Shown: positions 33,690-55,099 of the stretch, one piece after another
Numbering within the stretch: position 1 is the first letter of the stretch
Layout: each line of letters begins with the position of its first letter
Source: Branchiostoma floridae
Lineage: Eukaryota; Chordata; Leptocardii; Amphioxiformes; Branchiostomatidae
Reading direction: 5' to 3'
NCBI RefSeq assembly: GCF_000003815.2
Contig: NC_049996.1
Span: 3,083,545-3,147,544 of the forward strand
Length of the DNA: 64,000 nucleotides
Program-made: the position numbers and the translations under genes
The notes under the pieces: model-generated
The model's database searches: none
Seen by the model: the letters and a program-made list of their open reading frames with translations, nothing else
What the model was told of the DNA's origin: nothing

Positions 33690-34100
33690 TGACAATCCCT
33701 CAGCCCCTTCTTGAGTTATTTTTTCCAAAGAGTCTTAAACCAAATCGGTCACTGCAGTTCCAAAAAAGACGTCAGGGGGCCCAAACCTACACCACTTACT
33801 CTCTGCCTTAAACTTAGAATATATATGGCCTCCTTAACTTAAGTCAATATTGACCATGGTAAAATCCTTATTGATATCAGCCCTAGTATGACTGTGGCCA
33901 AGCAGTCCTATACCAGAATGACAGTCTGCCACATAGGGCACATGGAGCTTTAAAGAATGTACCACTAAAAGATTACAACCATGTCCAGGACACTAGATAT
34001 CAAAAGCACTAGTTTCCACTGCAGTACCTTAGTGAGCAGTTAGGGGCCCACATCAAACTTAACGTTTGTTTGCCTTATCCATATGCAACTATCATGGTTA
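33690..34100 (+). repeat. Dispersed repeat (type A) fragment
   Basis: Contains the 'aaaatcatggtgacaatccctcagccccttcttgagttat' type phrase and 'agggggcccaaacctac' shared with 585-830 and 37320-37420. Non-coding flank of DNAJC22. Confidence 0.5.
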
Positions 34101-34827
34101 TTCTGAAAATTCATTCCCACAACAATTGGTGTATATGGTAGTGACTATCACTGCTTCTATAGCCCTTGGGCCACACAGCTCTGCAAGTACTATGGCAAGT
34201 ACTAGTCCACAGGTAGTTGTGCATGCTCAACTATAGGTATGCTTTTTCCCAAATGCAGAATGCTATAAACACAATGCACCATTATCAAAGTGTTGACTTT
34301 GTGTGGAAGTTTAATACCATGGTAAAATCAAATGCAGTCTTTTGCAGGATTTTGAGACCACTTTATTGGTAGGATATTAGCGATGATTTTTTGCAATTAT
34401 ATTTGAAATAGTCTGTATTCATAAACTTTCATTATGATACAATGTATCAAGTTTTGAATTCTAAAGTGAAACATTCTGGCATGTATGATACACATTCTTT
34501 GATACAAAACTAAGTGTTGTGTATGATATAGTTTTAAAAGGTAGATAATAGGGTTAAGTGCTGAATATTTGTGATGATAATGTTTGAATATCAAATGATA
34601 ATCAAGTGGTGACGCACACATATCATGTACACATTTTATTTATCACCTGAAGATGCCTTAAGACCAAAATTTTGCGATTTTATGCAGAACTTTTTCAGTC
34701 AAAATGCTGCTACGAATAAATGGATGGAAAGAATTACTTTGCAAATAGTTCTGCAAAACACCTATAGAATACAAAGTTTGCTTCTCAACTGCATAATCAT
34801 TCTTGACAATCAATATCTCTTGAATTT
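34101..34827. other. Intergenic, nothing recognised
   Basis: AT-rich. A phrase 'tatagcccttgggccacac' (34158-34178) also occurs inverted at 21955 and 30293, a small dispersed repeat. Confidence 0.4.
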
Positions 34828-35170
34828 AGGCCATGTTTATTTGATTATATGGATGACATCCTCTTAAAGCCTCAAAACTGATGCAAGTTTGGCAAAAAAA
34901 AGGTGCCTCAGTTCTGAAATCTAAGTGGTCAGAAAGGTTGAACAAATGACTCAACACACAGAGTATAGAATAACGAAACACATATTCTTTATCCTCTTTC
35001 ACTTTGGCATTGACATTAATGTATTCTATTATACGAAATTCGTTTTTAATTTGCAGCTCGTTATGGCTTGTCTTGCAGCTGCTTTGTACAATTTGCAGTT
35101 TTTATGATTTTTTTTTAACAGATGATTACTTATGTGCAGTGTCATCCATAAAATCAAATTAACATTGCCT
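34828..35170. repeat. MITE (GGCCATGTT...GGATGACATC ends)
   Basis: The left end 'ggccatgtttatttgattat' is matched inverted by '...aaatcaaattaacattgcc' at the right. Related single ends occur at 19640, 39210-39245, 53767 and 54805. About 343 bp, no gene. Confidence 0.7.
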
Positions 35171-35795
35171 TTTTAGGATGAGGTAATAAGGACAGTATAT
35201 AACTGGCTAAGCACTAGGTACTTTTATTATCTTAAGCACAGAATTTTCCGAGTTTAAGGGACACCATGTTTCAATCCATATATTTCAGCTTTTATCGTAG
35301 GTATATCTTTTGGGAATACTTTTAAATATTTCCCTTCAACCAAGGTATTTATTGACATAGACATAACGTTACGGATTTAGATGTTTGCGAGTAATTATGA
35401 ATTTCTAATTTACACATTTGAATTGATTGTTTGCATCTGATTTTTAAAAGATTAATGATGTAGAAATGAATGGAATTTGGAATATAATGTGGTTTTTATC
35501 AATATTATTTCCCTTTTAAGTGTGAGATGTACAAAATCGTACCATTTGAGATTACTTTCATTTATTTTCCTTGAGAAATGTCATAGTTTTCTAGTGTTAT
35601 TGCAAAAGTTGTATTTTGTTTCCCATGAGCCTTTGCTTTTGCAAATGGCAATATTGTGGTAACGAGATTTTCAATATGTAAAAGAAGTACTCTATTTTGT
35701 TGTTTTAAATTAAAACATTAAATGGTGAAACATACTCAACTTGTGGTGTGTCATTTGTTGAAAGCAATGTAGTAAGATTCAAGCAAAGATACTAT
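35171..35795. other. Intergenic, nothing recognised
   Basis: AT-rich sequence without coding signal. Confidence 0.45.
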
Positions 35796-37985
35796 GAACT
35801 AGAGTTCCTCGAACACATATCTTCGCCAAATAAACCATTTCTATGGAAGATCGTTCTTCTTGAATGATTAATGTGTATACGTCCATATGTTATCTAGTCA
35901 CATGTAGTGGTTGGTTGGATTATGAACATTGTGAGTAGATTAGTCTATTCTGTTGGTGTACATAATGCAGCAAATTTTTGGCGATGTGAATGAATGTCTT
36001 TGCATAATCAGAACAATTTGTACAATGAGGTTACTGTTCTATTTTGTGTTGTCATAATTACTTTCGGAGAGCTGGTTATGTTTTGGGTAGCGTTCGTATG
36101 TATGTATGTATGTATGTATGTATGTAGAAACCAGCAAATTGAAGACCGGTTGAATGGATTGTAGTGATATTTGGTATGTGGGTAGGTCTTGGAAACCTGG
36201 AAACCACAGGAACACGCCGATAATTGCATTCGTCACTCACCAAACCCCGGCCACTGTTGGTCCTTCCAATTTACGGACCTTTTTAACTCACCAAGGGTCA
36301 TCTAAGGGTCATAAGTAAGGATTGCTACGACCCCCGCCTTGGTGAACGTTTCTTTCAATCTCATGAAAATAGAAAGTAAAGTTTTGCAGTCGCGAGTTAA
36401 GTCAGAGGTATTTTACAGAGTCCAAGGTTATGATTTCTGCGACTGTCCGATGACAGCCGCCTGTCACCTTTGGCGATTTGTATTTCTCGCAATGATGTCA
36501 GTTCTTTCTAGCCGACCTTTCCCTTACAACATGACATCTCTGTTAAGAGTTGAGGAACGCGTGGATAATTGACGGTGACCCTTTTGACCTAAGTGCTGTT
36601 CTGCAACATGTTGGGTTTGTCTTGTCCCAGCACTTCAGTTTATTTATTTTACCAGCAGTAACACTCAGGTACATAACAACCTGTTTTTCAGGCAATGCTG
36701 GGTAAACAAAATACAATTTAAAACTTTGCAATATTACAATAACACATACAATAGTGCATAACCACAAAAACGACATATCAAAACTCACAATTTCACTTGT
36801 CATTTCCATCTAGACCTCACAGTTCCTTGATAAACTTAACCAGTCCCAGAGTCTTGCGGTGCTTCAGTGACAGTTTGTTCCACAGTTGGGGGCCAAAAGA
36901 TTTTAAGCTTCCCTCGTAGCACTTCAGGCTTGCTACGGGACAGTTCAACTAGTGAGGGTCCCAGTCAGCGAACATTTTAACAGCCGTGCGGGTGCGAGCT
37001 CTTATAGTTGGTGGTGACTTCCACCTGAACATTTCAGATATGTACAAAGGGGCTTTTCCTCGTACAGCATTGAAAACTGTGGCCAGACTGATTTTTTTCC
37101 GCCCGATTTTTCCGCCCGCTCCCTTGACCTACTTCTTCTCTATTTTTAGACATCTATGGGTCGATTCAAGTCCTTTCAGGTGACTCCGTCACAAGTATTT
37201 TTCAACCGTTATAGAAGTTTCCCTAAGTAATTATATTGAATACAGAGTGATTTATATAATTTGCATCTCATTATGTTGATAATCATCCAAAGTACCTACA
37301 TACCAAAAACAAAAAATATCCATCAATCCCCTCAGGAGTTATCCATCTAAAAAGTTACGAAATATAAGACCCACTGCAATTCCAAACAAGCTGCTAGGGG
37401 GCCCAAAATTAGACCATTGACTCCTAGTACCAACAGCTATCCACCAGTAAAAAATCATGAACCTGGCACTTCTGGAAAATTTAGGCGCAAACTTTGATGC
37501 TCACTTGCAGTACCAAAACAATTTGCCAGGAGGCCCATTATCGAACTTGACCTTCCTTTCTGTGTCCCCTACCTATCAACCAAATATCATTAGCATCCAT
37601 CAAGAACATCTCGAGTTATCTTGCATACAGACAAACGCACTTACATACAAAGCCAGCTACAGCACCATAGGTTAAAGGTAGCTAAACCATTCTCGCACAT
37701 GACAATCCTTTGCACAACCGCTACAGACCTGCCAAATATCGTGGAAATCGCCCAGCTACATTTTGACTTATGCTTCCCGAAAAAACACCCAAAAAAATAC
37801 CAAGCTCGCTAATGTACCATAGGAAAACGCCAGGTAACCCATTTTCGAACTAGGCATGCCTTTTAACAACCGCTACACACCTGCAAAAAATAAAAAAGTT
37901 CCATCCACAATTTCTCGAGTTATATCCTGTTGACCTACATACAGACCCAAGTCGGCAAAAACATAATCTTCTTGGCGAAGCTAAA
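35796..37985 (+). repeat. Long dispersed element (type A family, more complete copy)
   Basis: Begins 'actagagttcctcgaacaca' and ends '...cttggcgaag' near 37980; the start contains 'cttcgccaa', the inverse of the end. Contains a GTAT microsatellite (36098-36126) and the type A phrases at 37290-37660. It includes a LINE remnant (36817-37090), so it may be a composite. A further 3' tail of this family is at 51640-51920. Confidence 0.45.
36817..37090 (-). pseudogene. Decayed non-LTR retrotransposon C-terminus
   Basis: Minus-strand translation gives NAVRGKAPLYISEMF ... an in-frame TAG near 36948 ... then SFGPQLWNKLSLKHRKTL, ending in a stop at 36817-36819. The 'GPQLWNKL' block is typical of the end of CR1/jockey-type RT proteins. 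One stop codon and loss of all upstream parts mark it as dead. Confidence 0.6.
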
Positions 37986-38089
37986 AATAACATAGAAACA
38001 TCTATAATAAGAGCTATCTGCCATTGAACAATACAGTTTTCAATTTTTGTTCTATCACGTACATTTTTGTTCTATTTTGTAATCTACTT

Positions 38090-39001
38090 AACTACATTCT
38101 ATGACATTTATTAAGTTTATTTGCAAGTTCTTGCCCGAGGGCTAATTGCAACATGAAGCATTATACAGAAGATATAGTAAACATACATAAGATAAAGTAA
38201 TTTGGTGTAGATAACAATGGTGACAAGTGTAAACAAGTGACTATTCTATCAATGATATTGACTGCTGAGAACTACAATCTACGCATTTGGGGTTTGACTT
38301 CTTTTCTTGAAGCAGTGGAAGACTAAGTACCCCACTTTTTCTATGATGAGTGGGTTATGTGACGTCAACAGCTTTATAGTTTTGTTTTCGTCGGTAAGCG
38401 TTTGGAAATTTTTGTGTGTTTTGCGAACCTCTTCAAATAACTCCATTCTTTCCTGGTCATTGGAGAGGCAGTTAGAAATAAAATGTATTTCGTCTTCCAC
38501 CGGTTTTGCAATACAATGGGTACAAGTTCTTTCGCCCACAGGTAGCTTTTTGTACTGCCCTCTCTCAATTTCAAGGGGGTGGGCGCTAATTCTAAGTTTG
38601 CACATTGCCGATCTGACCTCGAAATTAACTAGTGACGTTAAATAAGTTTCCATTGAGTATCCCTTCTTTAGTTTCTTAAAGAATCTTAACTTACCATTAT
38701 CTATAGATAGTCTATGAGAAAATGCCTGGATATATATATCTTCCAACCTTTTTCTTAACGATGTACATATATGCTTGTTGTCTAACTGTGAGTACGTAGA
38801 GTTCCATAGGAAAGAGTAACCAGTATTGTCTAGAATTTCCTTTACGTGTTGTGACCAGCATTTCTTACGGCTGTTACTCGGTATAAATTGCTGACAGAGT
38901 AAAGCGTCTACTTGTAAGGGATGTGTTGAGATGTCCAACTGTTTGAGACGTAGCCAGTACTTAACTGTACGCATGGATATGTCTATGTCTATTGGGTACA
39001 T
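38090..39001 (-). mobile_element. 5'-truncated LINE: C-terminal ORF and 3' tail
   Basis: A 240-codon minus-strand frame (38279-39001) contains RSAMCKLRISAHPLEIERG and a zinc-knuckle-like CTHC...VEDEIHFISNC, the usual C-terminal end of a group of invertebrate LINE polyproteins. No RT core is present. On the same strand the 3' flank (to about 38090) carries 'gcaattagccctcgggcaag' followed by AATAAA. The same tail occurs alone at 51130-51265 and 59865-59990. Confidence 0.7.
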
Positions 39002-41020
39002 TCCAAGCTCTGCTCTACTTAGTTAGCTATGTTACTTGAATTTATGTATCCGTTTCCCAATATTCTTTTCTTTTTAATTTAATTTATGTATCCGTTTCCC
39101 AAGATTCTTTTCTTTTTAATTTACGCATATATTTGCTCATTTTGTAGCTGCTTAGTTTGATTTACAGCATGGTCGAAAACATTTTTTTTTAACGGATAAA
39201 ATTGATGCCCGCGTTGATGTCATCCACATAATCGTATAAACATGGCCTTAATGGCCTTGCATTGGATGATTTCACCCAACAAGATCATGACCTAGAGGTC
39301 AATGCTGTAGCGAATGGTGGAAAAGTACCAGTGACAGTTAATGATGAAGATTTGCCATTTTTTAAAATTTCAAATCTAGTCTCTCCAACAGCTTTTAACC
39401 GTCTTTAAACAGTCTTTATCGTTTCACAATAGTTTCTTGCCCATTTCAGGGAATCTGAGTTTGCTAGACCGATCCTATAGCCCCGCCCACCAGAATTAAT
39501 TAAAAACAGACAGACGAAGAGTCACTCACTCATTGGCCGAAACGCTAACTGGCATTCTCTCATTGGTTGAACTGTTAATTGTGATTGACAGCAGTATCGG
39601 TCTATACCAAACCGCGAATTTTGTTGCATGTGTACAGCCGGAAAAGCCTTGTACGTGACAAGGTCAAGAAAACATCCGTCGAATACAATCTCAGAGCTTC
39701 AAAGACAACTTTACCGCCACAAATCTAACCACTCTAGTGTTACCAAACACACAGAAGGATTTAATTCTGGGGAAATCCCACTTGTCGAACTTGAAATCAA
39801 ATTCTTTCAATCAACTTTAGGAAGTCCCTAGGAATCATATTTGGTACACGCTTGCTGAAGACAAGCAAAGACATTTTCAATCTTTTATGTGAAGTTTCGA
39901 CTCCGTAACTACATACGTTAGGCCAATAAATGTACAAACGTATATGTTTCCGTAGCGGTTTACAAAAAAAAGAATGCATTGTTACAGTAACATATTTGAA
40001 CGATTAACTTGTACATTATGTCAGTGCACCATTTACATGGCGGACGTCCATATTCCTGTAGTCATAAACTTTACTTTAGAATAAACTGAATTTTAATGTT
40101 ATTGTATTGGTTGATTTATCATTCGTTCATTCATTTATTCATCGCAATACAATCGATTTGAAAGACCTACACCTACCTACCTACCTACCTAGTCCCTTGA
40201 CCTCCAGGTCGTTGGGGGGACAAGGTAGACATGAAGATCGAGACCTACAAACAGTTGCAAAAACATGATACTCGAGCAGATGTGGCAGTTTGTTCGTTGT
40301 TTTTGTTTTGTACTATTTTTCTTTTTTACAGCGTAACACAAACTGTAACTGTAACTTTAAAAAGCACTCCCTTCAAAAACGACATAACACGGTAAACCCC
40401 GTCTGTTACATTTGCTTGAAGATTAACAAAAACATGCGTTACAGCCTGAACCGTACATCTGCTTGGAGATCATCTATCGCGCAGCTGGTTGGTTATCTAC
40501 AGGGGGTTGTCCGCACTTGCCTCACGTGTCAGTGCGAGAGGAAAGAATACCCGCGTCCTGGGACATGTTTAATTTCCTAGAATCCACATCAATCAACGCA
40601 GCCTCCCTTAATTTCCTTACAAGACCAAATATCAACAGGGAAGGTTCATTTTACAGATGTCATGGGATGCAAACAGGTGTAAGCGCCACTCCTGCACCTG
40701 TTGAGGAATATATAACGGATGGTCCCTGAGGACTGGAGTTACCAAAAGTAGTTCCAAGCCCCAGAGATAGGAAACACGCGTTGCTTCCACTATCAGGAAA
40801 GGAAAGAGGGGAAATTTAATGTCCAGACGCTTGGCGTTCTAGACGTTTGCCGCCCCTACTGGATACTTGTCGGGCCTTTTGACGGCATTTTTGACCGTTT
40901 CCTGCAAAAACACAACCACTGGGATTTGAGAGAAAACCCAACTGGCACGATTTGTGTGGTGCGCACAGTTCAACATTTTAACAGCTCTCTGTCTGGATTC
41001 GTTGTGAACAACCTAGGACT
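39002..41020. other. Intergenic and 5' flank of the collagen-C1q gene
   Basis: A ~45-bp sequence is duplicated at 39030-39120, a single MITE end lies at 39210-39245, and (CTAC)n at 40172-40192. Short frames at 40290-40730 show no domain. No gene recognised; the last few hundred bases are the likely promoter and 5'UTR of the downstream gene. Confidence 0.45.
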
Positions 41021-41027
41021 AGCAAAG

Positions 41028-49587
<8,560 letters not shown>

Positions 49588-49671
49588 CCACTGCCCCCCT
49601 CCCCCACCGTTTTATATGATGTGCCTGAATAAATGACTAACTGTACTCTCTGAATAAAAATAAAAGTAGCC

Positions 49672-50030
49672 TTTACTCTACTCTACTCTACTCTACTTTG
49701 CGTAACTCTGCTCTACTATACAGTAGTACTCTACCCAACCGTCTACTCTACTTTGCTCTGCTCTGCTCTGCTCTGCTCTGCTCTACTCTACTCTACTCTG
49801 CTCTACTCTACTCTACTCTACTCTACTCTACTCTACTCTACTCTACTCTACTCTACTCTACTCTACTCTACTCTACTCTACTCTACTCTACTCTACTCTA
49901 CCCTACCCTACTCTACTCTACTCTACCCTAATCTAATCTACTCTACTCTACTCTACTCTACTCTACTCTACTCTACTCTACTCTACTCTACTCTACTCTA
50001 CTCTACTCTACTCTACTCTACTCTACTTTT
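49672..50030 (+). repeat. (CTCTA)n pentanucleotide satellite
   Basis: About 360 bp of near-perfect CTCTA repeats with CTCTG variants clustered at 49751-49785 and CCCTA/ATCTA variants at 49900-49935. Starts about 40 bp after the C1q-gene poly(A) signal. Confidence 0.97.
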
Positions 50031-50039
50031 ACACTTTCA

Positions 50040-51125
50040 CTGACTTTCTCTTCCCATATGTGCCTCAAATAAAGAAGTAACTAATTAATATTTTCTACCT
50101 CTAATTCATAGTATTGAACTATAGCTTAAAGCTCACTTTGTACAGAAGAAAGAAAAAGTTGTAGTTTAGATTGTTTTAGAAGAAAGCAAAGTTGGGCGGT
50201 GCCATTTTTTTAAGCTCACCAAATTTGAAAGTCATACCTGCCGTCATTTAGTGAAGTGAAAAGCTGTGTTATATTTGATTTAATATCATAGCATCTTTAC
50301 TTACAAAAATGCATTTTAATGGGCATATACAACTAGGTATATTCTATCTATTAAGTGATATTTGAAATATTGGCCGATAGAAATTAGATGCCGATAAAAA
50401 TGGAACCATTTGGGGCCGATAGAATGATGAAAGGCAATAATGATTTCGTAAATAAGTCTGACTTGAATGTATTATCTGTGAGTTGATAAAAAGTATGTTA
50501 CCGTAAAAGTTCTTGAGAAACATTATGTGTTCGAAAGGGTCAGTCATTGTACATGTAGCGCCTAATAAAACCATTTGGTGCCTCTATTATTACCGCCTGT
50601 TTTGTTGGTCTCATTTCTTGCACAAAGCGCGTATGTCATTGGTTGATTGAAGGGATGGATTTTCTTAGCCCACTTCTCGACTTCGTGCACTTCCACTACT
50701 GTTTACTAGGTGGTGTTATTGTATAGGCCATCTCGCAGCACATTGCTATTTGGTGCCTCACAAACAGTTAATGGGTACCGTGAAAAACATATTACCTTCT
50801 AAACTAGCAAAGGATTGATAAAACGGATATAATGCTGATTTACCAAGGAAAGCCGCCAGGAGGCCGAAAGTGGGATTCTGCATTCGTCGTCACACATTCA
50901 CACACACGCACACACACACACACACACACATACACACACGCACACACACACACGCACACGCACACACACACAAGCGTGCATACACCACGGATGTTTATCT
51001 AAGTTATATTCTAACTTACTTGCACACAGACACTCCCCTAGTTAAGGAGGTAATACGTACATATAATGTTATATACATTATAAGTATTCCACTGTCTCAG
51101 TATACAAGAAATCGAACCCAAAACG
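50040..51125. other. Intergenic with (CA)n
   Basis: No gene recognised. A (CA)n tract with interruptions lies at 50889-50972. Confidence 0.5.
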
Positions 51126-51129
51126 TTAC

Positions 51130-51265
51130 AGTATAGAGTTAGCTTTTAGACTAGTTAGAGTAGACGCATTATATACTGTTGTACATTGTTCATTTGTCTC
51201 CTTTCGTGTTACCTTTTAACAATTAGCCCTCGGGCATGAATTTGCAATAAACTTTATGACTACAT
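51130..51265 (+). repeat. Solo LINE 3' tail
   Basis: 'aattagccctcgggcatga' followed by AATAAA matches the 3' end of the LINE at 38090-39001 and the copy at 59865-59990, so this is a heavily 5'-truncated insertion. Confidence 0.6.
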
Positions 51266-51639
51266 AGAAGAAGACAGTATGTCTAATTCACACTCAGGGG
51301 CAATTTGCCAACGTTTCATTAGCAGACGAGAGCCACTTGCTACTAATATCAATAATGAAAGAGAATTGAGTCACAAGGGATGTAAACCATTTTTCCAAGA
51401 AATCTGAACACATTAGATGTATTTTGTCTGCCCTATTGGGACCATATCGCTATAAATGAACCGTTAATTTGAACCACGATGTCGTCATTATTGTCAACTC
51501 ACGTACAGTTGTTTCAAACACGTTTGACATGCTTGTCTGATTATTTGGGTGAAAATTAGTGTCAGTTGATTTTTTCATCACGATTTTTCTGTAAGAATAT
51601 TTTCTGGAACTAAACAAGATAAAAAAAACGCTCCCCTGA

Positions 51640-51920
51640 GCAAGCTATCCATACCTACACCACTTCTTCCACACATCACCCCCCCCCCCCCCCAAAAAAA
51701 AAAAGGGTTTAAAAAATTTTAAAGGCGGGGGGGTTGGTGGGGGACTAAAGGGAGGCGCTAGGGGGGTTATTACTCAATTTGGCCTTAGTTTTCCCAACCA
51801 CTACCCACCTACCAAATAACATAAGGATCCACTGTTCACAGCTTCTCGAGGTATGCTCGAGTCAAGCACACAGACAGACACATGAAAACGGCACCCAAGA
51901 CATAACCATTGGCGAAGGGA
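51640..51920 (+). repeat. Tail of the long type A element
   Basis: Includes a C-run/A-run (51679-51704) and ends '...cattggcgaagggaatg', like the 37980 end. Non-coding. Confidence 0.4.
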
Positions 51921-51934
51921 ATGACATTGTTTAG

Positions 51935-52410
51935 ATTAGGAAACCGGTACAGAAAATTCAGGTTCAGGTACGGTCCAGGTCTAGAGGATCAGGTCCAGGT
52001 CCGGACCTGAACCTGGACCTAATATCATATATGAAAACTTGTGAATGGGCGATACTCAAAGGGATGTCCCATTTTGCTACAAAGGATTCTGTCTGGTGGA
52101 GTATCCGACGTCCATTGGCATTGGTGTTTAAAATCCTATCTTCATGTAAACAACATTAACTGTATCAAACCGAGTTTGACTGTAGCAGCCTGGTAAAATG
52201 ACTATCAACTCTCCCCTCCTTAGCTCTTGTTCTTTTCTTGGACCTGTAAGCCTCAAAACACTTGAACTACTGTTAGTATAATCTATTCATTTTTTAATCG
52301 GTCCAACATCCAGTCTAATGATTTTTTTTCAGGTCCTGTTTTTCTGGACCGGTCCAAAAAGAAGAAAAAAACGGTTTTGTACTGGTACGCTGTGCTGGTA
52401 CCTACGCCTA
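51935..52410 (+). repeat. CAGGTCCAGG-rich element with GGTACCGGTAC-like ends
   Basis: Starts 'aaaccggtacagaaaattca', then clustered CAGGTCCAGG/GGACCTGA palindromes (51965-52020). It ends '...ggtacctacgcctag', roughly the inverse of the start. Related: 58372-58620 (5' part) and 60225-60716 (inverted). Ends beginning (T)AGGGxTGGG suggest a hAT-type MITE, unproven. Confidence 0.55.
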
Positions 52411-53084
52411 GATGGCTCTATAGCTGGCAGTGATACAACTTTGCTGAAAAAACCCTAATCATACCCATTCATCATTGTTCATGGGGGAATTTCTCAGTCT
52501 GCCGCCTGAATATAGACTCGCCAACGTGATTGACAGCTCAAAAGGACGACCTGTTGCGCATTTTGGCGCCATCCTGACAAGTTAATAAAGCTGTGTGCGA
52601 GAGGCAAGACAGAAGGTGACCAAAGAATCTCTCACCAAGTCGAAAGTAATCTCATTATTGATTAAATCAACTTTTCATTCCGCCCTCACTGACAACGTAT
52701 TCTCGTAGGCGGGAAGACTTCTATGGGACCGTACCATGTACGTATGTGACAGGGGACACCTTTGTAGCTCGTGTTCTTTCCTAAAGCTATTTCCTTTCAA
52801 TTTTAGTGATGTAAAGAAATCTCAAAATGTCAGCACACGCTACGGATGTGTTTGAAACAAGAGGCATCAAAAGAATATATCTATTTAGATCTTTTGTCCG
52901 AGAAGATTAGGTTTCATTAGCGTTTGTTAGCGGTGTTTGCGGTTTAGCAATGTAACACAAGAAGCCATGGATGAATCGCTGTGAGAAATTTTTACGTGGT
53001 TTGGTTTGGACACATCAAAGAAGTTATATTATATGCCTTCGGTGGCTTTTCTTGTAGTTTTTGTATCTCTTTATGTTGCTAAGG
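52411..53084. other. Intergenic, nothing recognised
   Basis: No coding frame with domain signal. Confidence 0.4.
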
Positions 53085-53370
53085 TGGGATTGTATACATG
53101 TGGAGTAACTGCGGAGTGTTTGACTCAGACGTGTTCGAATCCTGTAGTCACCAGATGCCACCAATGTTGTGCCCTTGGGAAAGGCTTTCCTCACTTCAAC
53201 AAGATCCAACAAGGTGCAAAAATGGGTACCTGACTTCAATGTTAGGGAGGTAAAAGGCAGTGGAAGGAGAGGGATGGGCTCCACCTTCCAATACCATGTC
53301 TTAAACACAGTGGATAACAACCCACTGTCCCTTTATACGGCCTCAAAAAGGCTTTGGCACTACCTTTGTC
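53085..53370 (+). repeat. tRNA-derived SINE
   Basis: B-box-like GTGTTCGAATCCTG (53131-53144), then a body with 'ccttgggaaaggctttcctc' and 'gggatgggctccaccttcca'. Frames on both strands here are SINE artefacts. Confidence 0.6.
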
Positions 53371-53439
53371 TTGTTCACACAAAAAATGCACACGAACCAA
53401 CGCCGCCATATCCACAGCAAATTCTTTGTCGTGAAATGT

Positions 53440-53775
53440 ACGTCTGTGCAATGACGTGACTGTAATACATTTCTATATACCAGGATCCCCTGTGGACCTG
53501 ACAATTACTTCGATGTATGCACACAGCCTGATATGTTGACAGCTACTAAAGGTGTTATGATTACTTTGTCAAACATAAATCACACAAAACAACCACTACA
53601 AATTCTTTTTCACAAAACATAGTACATCCGTTCGACGACGTGACCGTAATACATTTCTATATACCGGGCTCCCCTGTGGACCTGACAATTACTTCGATGT
53701 ATGCACACAGTCTAATGTGTTGACAGCTCCTATTAAAAGGTGCTATGATTACTTTGGCAAACGTAAAGGCCACAG
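53440..53775 (+). repeat. Tandem duplication, ~183-bp period
   Basis: 'gtaatacatttctatatacc' and 'cccctgtggacctgacaatt' occur at 53462-53510 and again at 53645-53693, with matching flanks up to 53775. Confidence 0.8.
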
Positions 53776-53879
53776 CAAGTAAATTCTATGGATGTCATCT
53801 TCTTCAGACTCCAAATCGAATGCTAGGGCGCAAAAAAAGCAAGATGAGCAAGACATAAGATGATTAAGTTTTCAAAATA

Positions 53880-54150
53880 GAGACGATAAACATTGTGACA
53901 AGAATTGAAGTGACGAAACGTTGTATCACAGCCAACAAGCTTTGTATACGTAACTGTTATATAAAATAGATTGCAAAATGGCACTCGTGTGGTAGATTTT
54001 TGAAGCGACAAAACATTGTATCACAGCCAACAAGCTTTGTAAATGTAACTGTTATATCAAAATAATTGCACAATATGACAACAAGCTTTGTATATGTAAC
54101 TGTTATGTCAAAATGATTGCACAATATGACACTCGTGTGGTAGACTAGTA
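53880..54150 (+). repeat. Short tandem repeat, about three units
   Basis: 'acaagctttgta..gtaactgttat' occurs at 53934, 54028 and 54080 with 'ttgcacaatatgacac' and 'tcgtgtggtaga' blocks between. Confidence 0.75.
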
Positions 54151-54202
54151 TTGCTTCGCATACCAAGTTGGCAACTACATGTGCGCTCGTGCACTCTAGC
54201 TC

Positions 54203-54393
54203 ATACCCCCCTCACATTAGGCGACAATCGATCGGACGACGAGTCTGCGAGCTCTAAATTACGAGGAGACATGACCCTGACGGGAAGGGGGGACTCTGTC
54301 ATTTCTTCGTCGGCTGCAGGGTCATGCCTCCTCGTAATTTGGAGCTCGCAGACTCGTCGTCCGATCGATTTTCGCCTAATGTGAGGGGGGTAT
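54203..54393. repeat. Hairpin MITE
   Basis: 'ataccccccTCACATTAGGCG'-type left end matched by 'cgcctaatgtgaggggggta' at the right. Arms of about 80 bases are nearly complementary to a short centre around 54290. Confidence 0.9.
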
Positions 54394-54394
54394 A

Positions 54395-54620
54395 AGGGCG
54401 CGGTCATGTTTGGTCGTGCGATCGTCGTGCGATTTTGATGCCATACTCCGGATTTTTAAGCAGGCCGTGACATATTAAAGCAACCACAGACATGGATCCA
54501 AAACAGCATTTTGTGTACCAAGGCATTTGAACTTTGCAGGAGACGTACATTTCTGTCCTCCAAAATATACCCTAAGCTAGCTATCGTGCGACGATCGCAC
54601 GACCTATTTGACCGAGACCT
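54395..54620. repeat. MITE with GGTCGTGCGATCG ends
   Basis: Left 'tggtcgtgcgatcgtcgtgc' is inverted at 54583-54607 ('gtgcgacgatcgcacgacc'), continued by 'gcggtca' / 'tgaccga'. It begins two bases after the previous MITE. Confidence 0.75.
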
Positions 54621-54624
54621 AAGA

Positions 54625-55067
54625 CTACCACACTTGATTAGATTCTACAACTACGAACTACACTCAAGTACTTTCACCACTATAATTATTATACTCAAGG
54701 CTACTACGATAATATCGCTTCAAGCAAAAAAAGCTATCATACGACATTGTTTCGACTTTTGAAATTGTTATTCCTTTTGAAACAGGAGAAAATAAATGCG
54801 TGCCGATGTCATCCATAAAATTTTGCTTTTCAAATCAAGCAAGGCGCCGGTCCCCTCATTTCGGTAGATCTGTTCCAAGTAATGACGACTATCATATCAT
54901 ATTAATAACTTCCTCTCGTTACATTCAAACTAATGATGTATCACAAAGGCTTTGCGTCTGTCTCTGTGTCTTCTTATGAGTTTATTCATAATAAAATTAA
55001 GGCACGTCTTGGATCATAGTATTGCACAAATTTATAGTACTAATTGTGATATATTTTGAACATCTCC

Positions 55068-55099
<32 letters not shown>

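Noticed and set aside
49672..50030. CRISPR-like regular repeats
   Set aside because: Unit is a 5-bp microsatellite with no spacers in eukaryotic DNA.
53006..53320. Short hydrophobic frame on + and antisense frame
   Set aside because: Both overlap a tRNA-derived SINE.
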